Assembly: GCA_009760855.2 (NCBI GenBank)
Contig: WPIO01000003.1
Span: forward strand, 8,864,001 to 8,928,000
Reading direction: 5' to 3'
Source of the DNA: Cristatella mucedo
Lineage: Eukaryota; Bryozoa; Phylactolaemata; Cristatellidae
Length of the DNA: 64,000 nt
Shown: positions 13,301 through 23,169 of the stretch, in pieces
Layout: every line of letters begins with the position of its first letter
Numbering within the stretch: the first letter of the stretch is position 1
Made by a program: the position numbers and the translations under genes
Notes under the pieces: model-generated
The model's database searches: none
The model's input: the letters and a program-made list of their open reading frames with translations, nothing else
Told to the model about the DNA's origin: nothing

Positions 13301-15276
13301 CTGCCAGCAGCAAGAACCCTTGCCAGTAACTCCTCATCAAATATTATATGGCGTTCAGCAGTGCCCACTGAGACAGCCACTCGGGGTGACTGACTGACAC
13401 ACGGCAACCTGACAGTGGGGCAGGAACCGCTGGTCACCGGGTCAAAGCCATGCGTGAAATAAGTGCTACAATACGTTTCTTCGTTTGCCATCACTTGCAC
13501 ATCACCCATTGCCAGCCCTCACCGGCCACAAGTCGGCTTAGTTATCTGCAGCTATCCTAAGGCAGCAGTTAAGAAAATTTCCATCCAGGCTTCCCTCGCA
13601 TCAACCATGTCTCCTCTCCAGCTGCCGACTGTGGCACATGCTTTCCTTCTGTCCTGAGCTGCTACTTCCATGCTACTCGCTACCTCAAGTGCTCTCCTGA
13701 CTCTGCTGTGCTCACTTTCTCTTGGTTTCGTGAAGTGAAGTCTGTTGACTACAGAATGCATACAAAAATGCCGTTTAGGCTTTGAGTGCGCTAAACAAAA
13801 CTCGCCTGTTCAACACCCATATACTCTTCGTGGCTTTGTGGACGTACACACAGAGATGCATACATCCAGCTCACCTTAAGCCATCTTGATTCCATCAGCC
13901 CTTTTCATGTAATCCTGCCATAATGTCACTGCACACAAATGTTCAACTTTCCTTGGTTATGTACAGTTTTTAAGCAGACGATTTCTTTTCAGTTGACACT
14001 GCAAGTTTTTGCATACAACTAGGGGGAAATTTCATCACGAAAATATTAAAACGAAGACAACCGTGAAGCATATACCTATCACTGCAAAGTGGTGCAGTGC
14101 TGTAAAAAAGGTGACATTTTGGTAAGGCCAGATCCGAAAATTCCAGCGACTGGTACACGAGTGCAACACCACGAATACCGCAGGTACACGTGGACAGGCC
14201 GAGCTTCTGAGATTCTTTTTGGCTAGACCCACTCTAACCTGCAGAATATATTTTGGCAACCTACAGCCTTCATTTGTCACAAGTTAAGACCAAAATGCGG
14301 GGAACTTCGGCGAACATTGGCCTGGGAAGCAGCAGACCAACACAAAAAAGCTGCAGTGACGGTGCCACACCTGGGAGTTGGGATTTTTTTATATGCGCAC
14401 GCCGCATTTGCAATTTGATTGACAGAAACAAATGCTGCCAAAAAGAATGAAAAAGCATAAACAAGCAATTTTTTATAGTGTCTGCAAGGCTGAGAGTTGT
14501 CAAATAGAGGCACGAAAAACTCAAGAAATAACCACACGTCAGCCTGTACCGACAACAAATTAAGTAAAATAATAATAATAATTAAACGAATGAGCGGATA
14601 AATAGCACCGAGGTGCTAAATCAACGAGTCATAGAGTAGGATGGGACCGCGAATTGCACTGCAGACAGTCAGCGAAGAAACACGAATCAGTGCCAGCAAG
14701 AGGAAAGGAACTTATATTTTCGAATACGATCTACGACAGTGCGCGATGAACCTCGATGTCTCGATTCGCCTCCCAGAACACAGACCTGACACGAGGCGCA
14801 GCGACGGCGCTTACTAACTACCGGCTACACACAAAGGCCCCGGCGCCACTAGTTTAATCCGGAATTAAGAGTAGCTCCGACCGAAAAGAACTGGCCGCTT
14901 TGGTTGGGGATCGAGCTTACAGCCTCTGGTTATAAGAAAGACCGCTAATCGTGGCGACGAAGTCGAACGGCCGCTCGTTCTCGACTGACGAGCGGCATAT
15001 CGAGAGAGCAGCCGGCAGTGCAGCGATAGCCTCACAATGAAAGCGGTAGCAGTGTGAGAGATGCTTCGGAGGCGAGCGAAGCAACGTGCGAAGGCGCCAA
15101 GGAGACAGCAGTAGAGAGGCCGACGGACCACCGGAGCGCTACCTTTTAGGCGTGTGCATATCCACCTCTTCCGCGAGCGCCTTTTCATCCTCAGCGCCGT
15201 CAGAGCTTCGCTTCAGTCCTCTGGAAATCGAGCCTTCGTCGACGACGTTCTTGTAGTACGACATGTAGCTTCCCAT
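277..15276 (-). CDS. GMCL1: Germ cell-less (GMCL) BTB-domain protein, 3' end off the left edge
   Basis: Minus-strand coding exons in order: 15276-15143, 10600-10480, 10113-10017, 9718-9577, 8410-8279, 7817-7733, 4221-3939, 926-857 and 352-277. All eight joins keep one reading frame, giving 380 codons; the family is about 515 residues, so roughly 130 C-terminal residues lie outside. The BTB region starts near residue 53 (YIYQALFVNG...LHKVYLCQ) and continues through ALDVAFGSLYRDDILV. Then come a helical BACK-like part (VVMQVEMDIYSMLK, WLFLQLTPAW), VFRALRFQHIIND, and RCGRVLAKDGE just before the left edge. Known family role: a nuclear-envelope-associated substrate adaptor for Cullin-3 ligases, needed for germ cell formation in flies. 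The N-terminus MGSYMS fits an N-myristoylation pattern (inference). The intron after exon 2 uses a GC donor. Exon 7 carries a Ser/Gly/Asp-rich stretch (about 25 residues) of low similarity to known family members. Its start codon lies 787 bp from the divergent zinc finger gene. Confidence 0.93.
1024..1089 (-). mobile_element. LINE-A 3' tail fragment
   Basis: An (AAT)n run is followed by the complement of the LINE-A terminal hairpin (CTCAGAGAACTCAATCTC core). Only the extreme 3' end is present, typical of 5'-truncated insertions. It sits in a gcl intron in the same orientation as the gene. Confidence 0.75.
3094..3674 (+). mobile_element. LINE-A ORF2 C-terminus and 3' end
   Basis: The plus frame reads LHWLSVKQWINFKVLL...LAPAYLSDLL, the conserved end of CR1/L2-like ORF2. 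This is followed by the 3' UTR, the hairpin and an (ATT)n tail. It lacks the RT domain and is degenerate. It is antisense to gcl and lies in an intron. Confidence 0.85.
4780..4960 (-). mobile_element. Degenerate SINE-B copy (tRNA-like)
   Basis: The block GCAGTGGGCAATACAGGATT, then an inverted B-box-like GACTTGAACGC and an A-box-like end (TTACCCCTGGGGTAAG), matches the layout of the copies at 28490 and 57560. It is strongly diverged and its limits are approximate. Confidence 0.45.
5283..5356 (+). mobile_element. LINE-A 3' tail fragment
   Basis: The hairpin-like terminal block (AAGTGCCTAGAAAATGATTT, then AGTTCTCTGGGGG) is followed by (ATT)n. Only the last 70 or so bases of the element are left. 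Confidence 0.7.
6091..7160 (-). pseudogene. Coding-like minus-strand blocks inside gcl intron 6 (unidentified)
   Basis: Four blocks bounded by plausible splice signals read as protein-like text. The first ends at 7075 (IAIVQTFVLSLGAFEDEL). The second is 6689-6617 (DIYEHLSVLKKSFFQAFFER). The third is 6491-6397 (LYQRRLAMLCTHLSEYCTDL). The fourth is 6274-6091 (LPYYPISLEICLCNIGFLL, then TNPRLVTSDPSVFDWLQ and a GTAAGC donor). The join from the second to the third keeps frame; the join from the third to the fourth does not with the sites I can see. They lie on the gcl strand but are not gcl sequence, because exons 6 and 7 of gcl join in frame across them. This may be a nested gene with exons I missed, or a decayed fragment. 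I do not recognise the protein. Confidence 0.35.
6822..6872 (+). repeat. 13-bp tandem repeat
   Basis: The unit ATTCAACAGCAAC repeats about three and a half times with one substitution. It is intronic within gcl. Confidence 0.8.
9868..9913 (+). repeat. Impure (GA)n stretch
   Basis: GAGA-rich sequence with interruptions in gcl intron 3, close to exon 4. Open frames across it (serine/leucine text) are artefacts. Confidence 0.7.
10310..10365 (+). repeat. (GA)n microsatellite
   Basis: About 27 uninterrupted GA units lie between gcl exons 2 and 3. The Ser-Leu open frames read through it are not genes. Confidence 0.97.
11555..11905 (+). mobile_element. LINE-A ORF2 internal fragment
   Basis: The plus frame reads FLKLNDDKTNLLVMGKSS, the block just after the YADD box in the better copy at 51060-51200. 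A C-run (near 11745) and further frame changes follow. Both ends of the element are missing, so it is a dead relic. Confidence 0.75.
12165..12312 (-). mobile_element. SINE-A copy, complete-looking
   Basis: Read on the minus strand: a tRNA-like head with A box (TGGTCAAGCGGTTAAGG), a B box near GGGCTCGAGCCCC, then the tail hairpin (AGAGATTAGGTTCTCTTGG) and an ATAAAT-rich end with short TTTA repeats. It lies in gcl intron 1. Confidence 0.85.
12998..13033 (+). repeat. (CAG)n run
   Basis: A short imperfect CAG trinucleotide tract in gcl intron 1. There is no coding context. Confidence 0.85.
13650..13870 (+). mobile_element. LINE-B 3' fragment
   Basis: Homologous to the end of the better LINE-B copy at 63150-63366: GAGCTGCTACTTC...CTCCTGACTCTGCT, then the 3' UTR block with GACTTTGTGGAG-like and ACAGAGATGCATACAT ends. 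It is diverged and 5'-truncated. Confidence 0.75.
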
Positions 15277-16063
15277 GGCAGCGCCGAGGCCTCGAAGTCA
15301 CATACGACCGGAGACGCCCCACGCTCAAAGCGAGTCTTGTTTACAACGTCGCGGCGCCATCTGTTGCACTGACCGCCCAGTATTATTGCAGAAAGGTTTT
15401 CACGCAAAATTAATATTTTTTTAAATTTATTCGCTGGCGCAAACACGGTCGCACGAAATGTAGCGAGCCTCGTCAGCGTTGTGCACCTAGCGCCACTCAC
15501 GGCCCGCCTGTCGGTCACGCCTCCAGATGTGGGATTTAATGTGGCTCACTTTTTGAGCTAGCAGGAGTCGCAGCCGCCCCCCGAGCTGGCCGATGCATTT
15601 CGTTCATGAACGCCAGGTGAGCGGTCGCTTCGAGAGAGATCTACGAGCTGGTTCGCGTCACCTTATGGTGGCGCCGTGCCGTGAGTCTGCGTGTGCCGCG
15701 GCTTGGCCGTGGAGAGCCATCGAGCGACAGCTTTCTTCGCGAGCTCAGTGCCCCCGCATCGCTTTCGGCTTCCCGACAGAGTGCTGGCTTCCCGATGCCC
15801 GACCCCCCCCCCCCGGCGAATCTCGAGTAGCCGTTCGCATAGCTCTCATCCGAGCTCCCGGTCCGCCGTGCTCGGAGCTGGCTGATCGATTCAATTTGTC
15901 TGGTGCAGCAGCAGCCTCTTCCCTTGCATCTGCCGCCGCGAGTGCGGTCCGAGGCTCGGATGGTGGCGGTGGCGACTGCTTAGCGCGTATACCGCGGTAC
16001 ACCGCGCTCCTGCACTAGGCGCTCGCCCGCGCGTCCGGCGTTTGCAGACGGTCGCCGCGAGTT
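15277..16063. promoter_or_regulatory. Divergent promoter region between gcl and the zinc finger gene
   Basis: The 787 bp between the two start codons are GC- and CpG-rich on the right side, with an AT-rich island near 15405-15430. No clear TATA box is visible. Transcription starts cannot be placed from sequence. The plus frame of the zinc finger gene has a stop at 16016-16018, so 16064 is its first in-frame ATG. Confidence 0.6.
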
Positions 16064-17956
16064 ATGGACGTCCCGAACCGGGAGCCGCTGTCGGAGCAGG
16101 CAGCCGCGGCCTCCTCCTCGAGTCTACTCTACGACGGCTCGTCGTCGTCGGACGTGAAGCTGTCTCCGACGGCCCTCCTGCAGGCGGGCAGGAGAAGCCT
16201 GCAGCAGCTTGAGCAGTCGCCCTCTGAGGCCTCGTTCTACGACGGAGGGTGCCCTGTCAAGTCGGACGAGCCGCCGGCTGCCTCTTCCAGCTGGCATTGT
16301 GGCGGCGGTGCCAGCGCTAGCGAGAGTACGAGAGAGAGTGGCGATGACGGCGACGCGATGGAGCAGGGCGCAATGTCGTCGTCGGAATCGAGAATCGGCA
16401 GCGGCGGTGGGCGTCACGTGTGCACCATCTGCGGCACGTCCTTCACCATGCTCGGCAATCTGAACAGGCACAAGAAATCGCACATGAACGTGCGGCCGTA
16501 CAACTGCAACTTCTGCACAAGGGGCTTCCTGCGGCGAACGAGCTACGTGGAGCACGTTCGCCTGCACACGGGAGAGAAGCCCTACTCGTGCACCGCCTGC
16601 GGACAGTCGTTCGTTCGCAAGAAATGCTTCCAGACGCACGCCAAGTGCTGCCCGGGTGGCGCCGACGCATGCCTCGGGCTTCTGCCGCAGGCCGAAGGAG
16701 CAGCTGCGGCCGGCGATGGTGACCCACACAGTGGTGGTGACTATGCAACAGCAGCCCAGATGCTAGCCCTTGCTGACGGTAGATGTGGCACTGGCAGCAC
16801 CGCCACTGCGGCAGCTTCGAGCTCGGTCGACGTCGCTGTAGCTCTTTCGCTGGCTTCCGCCAGCATCGCTGCAGAGCCAGGCATGGTCCGCCAGCATGCC
16901 TCTGCGGCCGTCACGCCCTGCATCTCTTCGTCCGCTGCCCTGCACGGCGGCCGCTTCTTCGGAGCAAAATCTCTCGCTCGCCACCAGCCTGGCATCGGCC
17001 GCACGAGCTTCTCTATAATGAAAAAGGCGCGCAGCGCTCAGCTGTCGAGGTGGAAGAAGCAGCACTTTGGCGGCCTCGCGCGGCCCCTTGCAGCATCTGC
17101 CGGCACGATCGCAGCATCAGCGGTGACTGCGACGGTCGCTGGGGTGACCGGCCGCAGAGGCGGTCATGACCCGCTGTCGTCGAGACGTGCCGTCATCGAG
17201 GGACATAGGAGGCACGCGCTGCACATGCAGCCCAGCAGGCTTGGCAGCGGCGGAGGCGGCAACAAGCTGACGGAGCAGCAGCGAGCTGGCAAGGCTGCTG
17301 CCAGGTCTGCTGCTAGTGGCCTCGTCGGCGCGCCAGGCCTTTCGCCCAGCCACGTTAGCGCTGCCGGAGGGCTGCCCTCTCAGAACCTTTGCTGCCCAGC
17401 TGCCATCGCCACCACCTCTGGTGTTGGTGCCGAACAGTTGTTCGGTGGCAGCGTCAGCGTGGGTGGCCGCCGCTCGGTCAGCCCTTCATCATTCACAGTG
17501 ACAGTTGCCTCGACGACGACGGCTGCTGCCGCCGCTATGGCTGCATTGCCGCTGCAGGGGCTTCTGTGCAGCCCGTCCGGTAGCGCCTCTGCTGCTGCAT
17601 CTCAGAGGTCCCCATCCGCCGGCGCCCTCGGCACGGCTCTAACAGCTGCAGCGATGGCCGCAGCGCAGCCGCTGCAGCTGCTAGTGGCCGGCTCGTCTGC
17701 TTCCGGACCCGGTCGAGCAGCCTCGCCGGCTTCAGGGCGCAGCCCGGCCGCTGCTGCCAGCGCAGACCCGGCAACACCACTCGCCGGCCTGCCTCGAGAT
17801 GTCAAGCTGTTCCACTGCAGGCACTGCGACATTTACTTTGCGAATCTGGTCACTTTCCTACTTCACCGCGGTCTGCATGGCGAGGGTGACCCTCTCAAGT
17901 GCAGCATATGCGGCAAAGTGTGTCGAGATGCTAACGAGTTTCTCATTCATCACTAG
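16064..17956 (+). CDS. Intronless C2H2 zinc finger protein with Hunchback/Ikaros-like C-terminal finger pair
   Basis: A single 630-residue frame in GC-rich DNA. Fingers 1 and 2 are canonical C2H2 (C120-H140, C148-H168). Finger 3 ends in Cys instead of His (C176, C179, H192, C196). Fingers 2 and 3 share a HTGEKPY linker. About 385 residues of Ala/Ser/Gly-rich low-complexity sequence follow. At the very end is a pair, FHCRHCDIYFANLVTFLLH and LKCSICGKVCRDANEFLIHH, arranged as in the C-terminal dimerisation fingers of Hunchback and Ikaros proteins (family knowledge). Finger 5 stops at HH, so the normal last His spacing is missing. Likely role: a nuclear DNA-binding regulator that self-associates through its C-terminus (inference). 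Start: first ATG after an in-frame stop. I cannot assign orthology to Hunchback, Ikaros or Pegasus. Confidence 0.85.
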   Translation: MDVPNREPLSEQAAAASSSSLLYDGSSSSDVKLSPTALLQAGRRSLQQLEQSPSEASFYDGGCPVKSDEPPAASSSWHCGGGASASESTRESGDDGDAMEQGAMSSSESRIGSGGGRHVCTICGTSFTMLGNLNRHKKSHMNVRPYNCNFCTRGFLRRTSYVEHVRLHTGEKPYSCTACGQSFVRKKCFQTHAKCCPGGADACLGLLPQAEGAAAAGDGDPHSGGDYATAAQMLALADGRCGTGSTATAAASSSVDVAVALSLASASIAAEPGMVRQHASAAVTPCISSSAALHGGRFFGAKSLARHQPGIGRTSFSIMKKARSAQLSRWKKQHFGGLARPLAASAGTIAASAVTATVAGVTGRRGGHDPLSSRRAVIEGHRRHALHMQPSRLGSGGGGNKLTEQQRAGKAAARSAASGLVGAPGLSPSHVSAAGGLPSQNLCCPAAIATTSGVGAEQLFGGSVSVGGRRSVSPSSFTVTVASTTTAAAAAMAALPLQGLLCSPSGSASAAASQRSPSAGALGTALTAAAMAAAQPLQLLVAGSSASGPGRAASPASGRSPAAAASADPATPLAGLPRDVKLFHCRHCDIYFANLVTFLLHRGLHGEGDPLKCSICGKVCRDANEFLIHH

Positions 17957-18145
17957 GGTATATGCGACTTGCTGTAATCGATCGCTTCGGTTGCCCAAAG
18001 GCTGCCGAATCGTTTTTTTTTAGTCAAAAGCCGTGAGAGAGTTGCATATGCATGCAGAAATCCGCAGAATTGCGTTAGCACAAGAGTCCGAGACGTGTAT
18101 GGCAATCAAGCAGGGTCGAGTTGATTGGTGCGTTGTCGGCTGAAC

Positions 18146-18151
18146 AATAAA
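18146..18151 (+). terminator. AATAAA polyadenylation signal of the zinc finger gene
   Basis: A canonical AATAAA lies 190 bp after the stop codon on the same strand. No earlier copy is seen in the 3' UTR. Confidence 0.6.
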
Positions 18152-18315
18152 GACCTGCTGCTATTTGCTGCTGCCGTCGTTCTGCAGTGTAAGTGACGAT
18201 TGGACTCGGTTGATGTCTGTGCTGCCTGCATTGCCGTAGTAGTTTGCAACGCAGGGCGATGATCCTACAGAGTAACAAGGTTAGGCATTTTGCTCGGTCC
18301 TAGCTTGACGTTACG

Positions 18316-18386
18316 ATAATAATAATAACAGTAACACATTTGTTATAGTGCCCTCAGAGAACTTAATCTCTTTCTGGGCACTTTAT
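18316..18386 (-). mobile_element. LINE-A 3' tail fragment
   Basis: AATAAT repeats followed by the inverted terminal hairpin (CAGAGAACTTAATCTCTTTC). Only the tail is left. Confidence 0.75.
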
Positions 18387-19582
18387 TGATGCAACGGATA
18401 GCCATTCTCTCCCTTTTCCGCCGATGCCATGTTTGGTCGATCCCGGTGCATGCAGGTGGAGGACAGAGGTCCACCGAGATAGCCAGAAGATTTTCAAGGG
18501 GGTCGAACTATTTAAGGGTAGGGCTAGACCTTAACCTTTTTGGGCCAGCCATTGGTAGTGGAGGCCGAACGGGTATGACACTAGGCACGCGCCTTCTGGG
18601 TGATGGTAGGGGGGAGCTTCAGCCCAATAGCTGCAATCACTCAGGATCAGTGAGGCACCTGTGTCACATGGCACTGCATCATTGCTGCGATCGATCATAT
18701 TCACTCACGTGCCCCTCACTTTGCATCATGCACCGGGAGATCGCAGAATGATTTAAGCTCTAGCTAGCAACTCAGTGAGGTAATGAGGTGTCAAGCAAAT
18801 GATGCAAACGATGATGAGCTTCTCAGGGGGTGGTGAGCCACTCATACTAGTCCACCATGAGCCGGTGTTGGTATCGACTGGAACAGCATTTTTTGCTCTT
18901 GGCTACCGATGTGCCTTAACCATACGCAAGAATTCCACCCATCTAGACAGCAGCTGCATGCGGTGGTGACTCTCGCGCAGCTGTTTACCCGCCAAGAACC
19001 CGCAGCTAGTACACCCACCTGTCTGCGGCTTCCCTTGTGCCTGCTGCTCAGCAATAGCTTCCGATTTGACGCCCACATGACAGAGGCAGTTGTCCCATGG
19101 ACTATGCCGGAAAAACCTGATTCACGCAATCTGAAAATGCGGGCACGAGTTTTGAATCTCGATTTCTATCACCCTAGTTTGCTCGAGAGTGAAGTAGTTG
19201 CTTCATTGTGCTCAGAGAGCTTCAGGGCTAGAATTGCAATGCTAATATTTCCTTCTAAGGTACACACGTTTCCTGTTGTGACTCAGTCTGGAAATAGATG
19301 TCAAATATTGTCATCAAAGTAATAGCATGTAATAGCATCAAGACAGTATGGTAGGCTGAGAGTTAATGCACCTCTATATTTTTTGTTTAACCGCCGACAG
19401 CAGTCGAACCTTGATCCCCTGCTGATAGGTCAGGAATGTAGGTCTGTATACAGGGCTGTAAATCTTCTTGGGCCACTGAGTGAGTGGGGCTCATGCTTTC
19501 TGCTATTAATAAGCATGTGTAATGACTAAGATCGCTGATGGAGCTGACGACTGGGTGTGGCCGGCCCAAATTAAGGTCTTAA

Positions 19583-20515
19583 ATAATAACAATAATAATA
19601 ATAATAATGCACTTGATAAAGTGCCCTCAGAGAACTTAATCTCTCTCTGGGCGCTTTACATTTGCTGCAAAGGGAAATGCAATTGAATGGTGAGTAAAAT
19701 CATGCTTGATAAATAAACAAAATGAATAACATGGTTAGGGGTGACATGCACAGGGTCAGAATGCAAATGTGGTTAGTGGCAGCCATGCACAGTGTCAGCA
19801 CACATAAGCACATCAAGGACGAATCACAGGGACCCACTAAATGCTGTCCTAAATAGGTGTTTTTAAATTCTTTTTAAATGTGGTCAGTCAGGGGATGCTC
19901 TGAAGCAGGTCGGGAGGGAGTTCCAGGCTTTGGGAGCATACGAACTAAATGCATGGTCTCCAAAGGATTTGAGGTTTGTACGAGGGATTTGCAGACTGTT
20001 GGATTCCGAAAAGCGGGTGGTACGATGCTTGGCCTGATGGGGGGGGGGGGTAGATCTGAGAGATAGGCTGGAGCGAAAGAATGAAGTGACCTAAAAGTGA
20101 GCGACAAAACCTTGAAGTCAATCCGTTGCTTGACTGGTAGCTAGTGCAGGTCAGCGAGAAGTGGAGTGATGTGGCAACTGCTACGTTCACGACAGACAAG
20201 CCTAGCTGCAGAGTTTTGCACCAGCTGCAATCGCCTGATCGCAAATGCCGGTAGGCCAGCGAGCAGTGAGTTGCAGAAGTCGAGACGGGATGTCACGAAT
20301 GCATGGACCAACTTAGATATGGTATCCTTATCTAAACAAGCCCGAATTTTAACAATGGTGTGCAGCTGAAAATAGGCAGATTTGACTTTGGAACTGATAT
20401 GGTCGTCTAACGAGAGGTCGCTTTGGAATATGACACCTAGATTTCGAGCTGATTCAACAAGAGATATGCTGGCAGAGCCAATTTTGCTGGCAGAGCCAAT
20501 TTAAATCCAAATTTG
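19583..20515 (-). mobile_element. LINE-A, ORF2 C-terminal part and 3' end
   Basis: Minus-strand copy with an (AAT)n end, the hairpin, the 3' UTR (GGTTAGGGGTGACATGCAC) and the complement of the FRSLHSFAPAYLSDL region. An 18-bp internal duplication (TGCTGGCAGAGCCAATTT) sits at 20468-20502. A G-run near 20040 and stop codons show that it is dead. Confidence 0.9.
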
Positions 20516-22636
20516 TACTGACTACTGGTGTACTAGCTGAAGAAGTAGGCATGTGAGATACTTTTCGCTCGAATTCAAGCTGAGATTCACTGGTGAGCAG
20601 AGATGCAGATATCACCTGGTACCTCGAAACCCGTACCACTAACTCGAGACTAACCGCTTACTTTTTTAGCTCTTCTTTTACTCTACATCTAAGGTGGCAT
20701 GACCAAGCAAGGCAGCTCGCTTGTCTGTGCATCATGTGCGTCATCCCTGCAGATAATATCTCTGCACGGTTACGTTATGGGAAGCAACTTGACGCGGTGG
20801 CCGTCAAGGAATGAGTTACAGAGTGCCAGCCTTATCCCCAAAAGGACGGTTTCGGTGCTGTCACTTAGTAAAGGAAGAAGAGGCGACAGGCGGTGATTAA
20901 TATTCACACCACTAGTTGCCTCGATTTCTAGACTGTTGTCAGCAGCATTATCAGCACGAAACTGAATTTTCAGGAGGCAGCATCTTCATGGCATGACCAC
21001 GAGCACCGGTGAATCAAAGGGTCAAAATCAAATCGCCACTTCGACGCTCCGTTCAGCGTACTATCGCCTACTTTGGATTTGAGTTTCTTACATTCCATTT
21101 AAGCCCAGAGTCGGCCATTCCTGTGCGTGCCCCAGCCTGTGTGCTGCATGTGCAGCGCTAACTCTGCATCTGGAAGAAGTAATGGGGGTGACCGGTCAAC
21201 GTGAGTCGAGCCAGCAAAAGCCGGCTCGATATGTGACAGTGACACACATTTCCCGAATGTAGAGAAGCAAGATAAGGATGTTGCCTTAAGTTTATGTCTG
21301 CAATAGTGTTTCGGAAAAACCCCGATGCCATGCACTTGTTTGAAAAAAGCCAAAATTGCAAGGAGAAGAGGTGAGATTTCTTGAACTGAAGTCCAACCCA
21401 ACAAGACGCAGGATACCTTTTCGGCAGGGTTTAGCCAAGCAAGTTGCCTCGGAGAGCCATTCCTTCTTTGCCAGAGACATATCTCGCAGGCAGCGCGGCT
21501 GGTATGCATTGTGACATGCCAGCTGACGGCCGTTCAAAGCCACCTGCTGCAGTCTTTCATGCCGGGACAGGCTCGCTCGGACAGCTGGTCTCCGAGGTGT
21601 CGAGCCCACCGTCGGCGCCTCCTCTGCCTTCTCCTCCTTCTTCTCCCTCTGATGCTGAGCTCCTTCGCTCAGTGTCCGAGTTGTGGTAGCACGGTTGAAG
21701 TACAAGTCCTGCCCTCAGCTGACGTTAGAGAGGCTCGTGCAAAGAAACCGACTCGGCCTTTGCATCGAGCATGCACGTGACTGCTCTCGAGCTTCCACCA
21801 CTCAGCAGCCTCGTGTGAGCACCACTGGAGAGACCAGTAGGTCTGCACTGCTTCTCGACCGACCGGATATGCCAGGAGGCTGTCTACTTGGACTATCCCT
21901 GTAGCCCCCTCTCGTATGGGTTCACCTAGGGCCACCGACAAGATTCGATGCCCAATGCACCATCTCGGGTGCTGACCTATGGTGCAAGGTCACCTAATCA
22001 CTCCCCGGCAATATCTCCTGTCTTGTTTTCTGCCATAATCTTTACCGGAATGTTTTCCGCTGAGCAGTTCGGCACTTGAGCTTTATTATGCTCGAGCAGG
22101 CTAGATGCAGAGTTGAGACAGGCCAGTTGGGCTAGATGTACTGCTGCATCCTCTGAGGCAGACTACTTGAATTGGTTTGTCATCTCGGCCGTCGGTCTGA
22201 GCCGTACAAGACATGGCAGCGGGTCAACTGCCTTTGAGGATAGCCATTTTCTTACTTAAAGCATCTTTTTAGCTAGTCGTCGGCGACAGTCTCATGAAGG
22301 AGAACCGCCAAGTCTTTCGTTCGTTCTTGCGACGATCTCACGCCTCTTCGTGCGTAATTGGATTGCTGCGGTGATTGCATGATTTCTATGGCGAGAATAA
22401 GCATGATGGCAACCTTGCATTACTGATGCCTGATAGAACTCCTACATAACAACTAGTTAAATTGGTTCTGCCAGACTGGGTACTAGCCCAGTCAAATGAT
22501 AAGCTGGGACGTTTTGCCGAATGATTATGCGTGCTCAAGCATCTGCTTCTTTAGTGACACTTATTGGTAAACTCGTGAGCACCTGCCCCAGGGATAATAA
22601 TCAATGTCCTGTGGCTGCAGCCACGAGATCAAGCTC

Positions 22637-22661
22637 CGACTGCATGCTCCGCATGCAGTCG
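22637..22661. repeat. Perfect 11-bp hairpin
   Basis: Arms CGACTGCATGC and GCATGCAGTCG are separated by 3 bases. No neighbouring gene explains it. Confidence 0.7.
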
Positions 22662-23169
22662 TGACTTCGAGGCCAAGGCAATGCATCTGCCGCTACTGAT
22701 TACGACCCTGACACAAAAGCATGCGAGCTTCAGAACCTATCCAAATATGGTCTTCACTGCTGACACTTTTATAACCAGTAACTAAACAGATAGCATTATG
22801 GTCGACTCGCAAGGTCCACACCGCCTCTCCTAAACTACTGCTATTGTGTATAGCTTTTCATTTTCCCCCACAGTGTCCTCTGACATTCCCAAGTTAGCCG
22901 TACGACTTCAAGTGAGTGCTGTAGGTGCACGAGACTATCAGAAATGCACTTTCCAGAATGCACGTGAGTAATATCGCGCAGCTGGCAAGTGAAGCATCTG
23001 CGCGCCAGCGCATGCAAAGGGAAGGGCAAACCCTGAGGCGGAGAGGTCGCTTTGTTCTTTGCCTGTTCACCTGCACCTGCTGCCTGGAGTCACAGCACAG
23101 CAGCAATCTACGATATGGTATGGTGCCAAATTCGCCGGCAAAACATCCTGGTTCCGGCAGCTTAATAAT

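Larger units (their letters stand above)
10601..15142 (-). other. gcl intron 1
   Basis: This 4.5-kb first intron holds a LINE-A ORF2 fragment (11555-11905), a SINE-A copy (12165-12312), a CAG run (12998-13033) and a LINE-B 3' fragment (13650-13870). The rest, including 13870-14860, shows no recognisable element. Confidence 0.7.

Noticed and set aside
15593-16018. 141-codon plus-strand frame upstream of the zinc finger gene
   Set aside because: It ends in a stop before 16064, shows no domain, and is expected in CpG-rich promoter or 5' UTR DNA.
16124-16729. 201-codon minus-strand frame and other frames over the zinc finger gene
   Set aside because: Shadows of the GC-rich finger and Ala/Ser-rich coding sequence. 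Only the 16064 frame carries zinc ligands and linkers.
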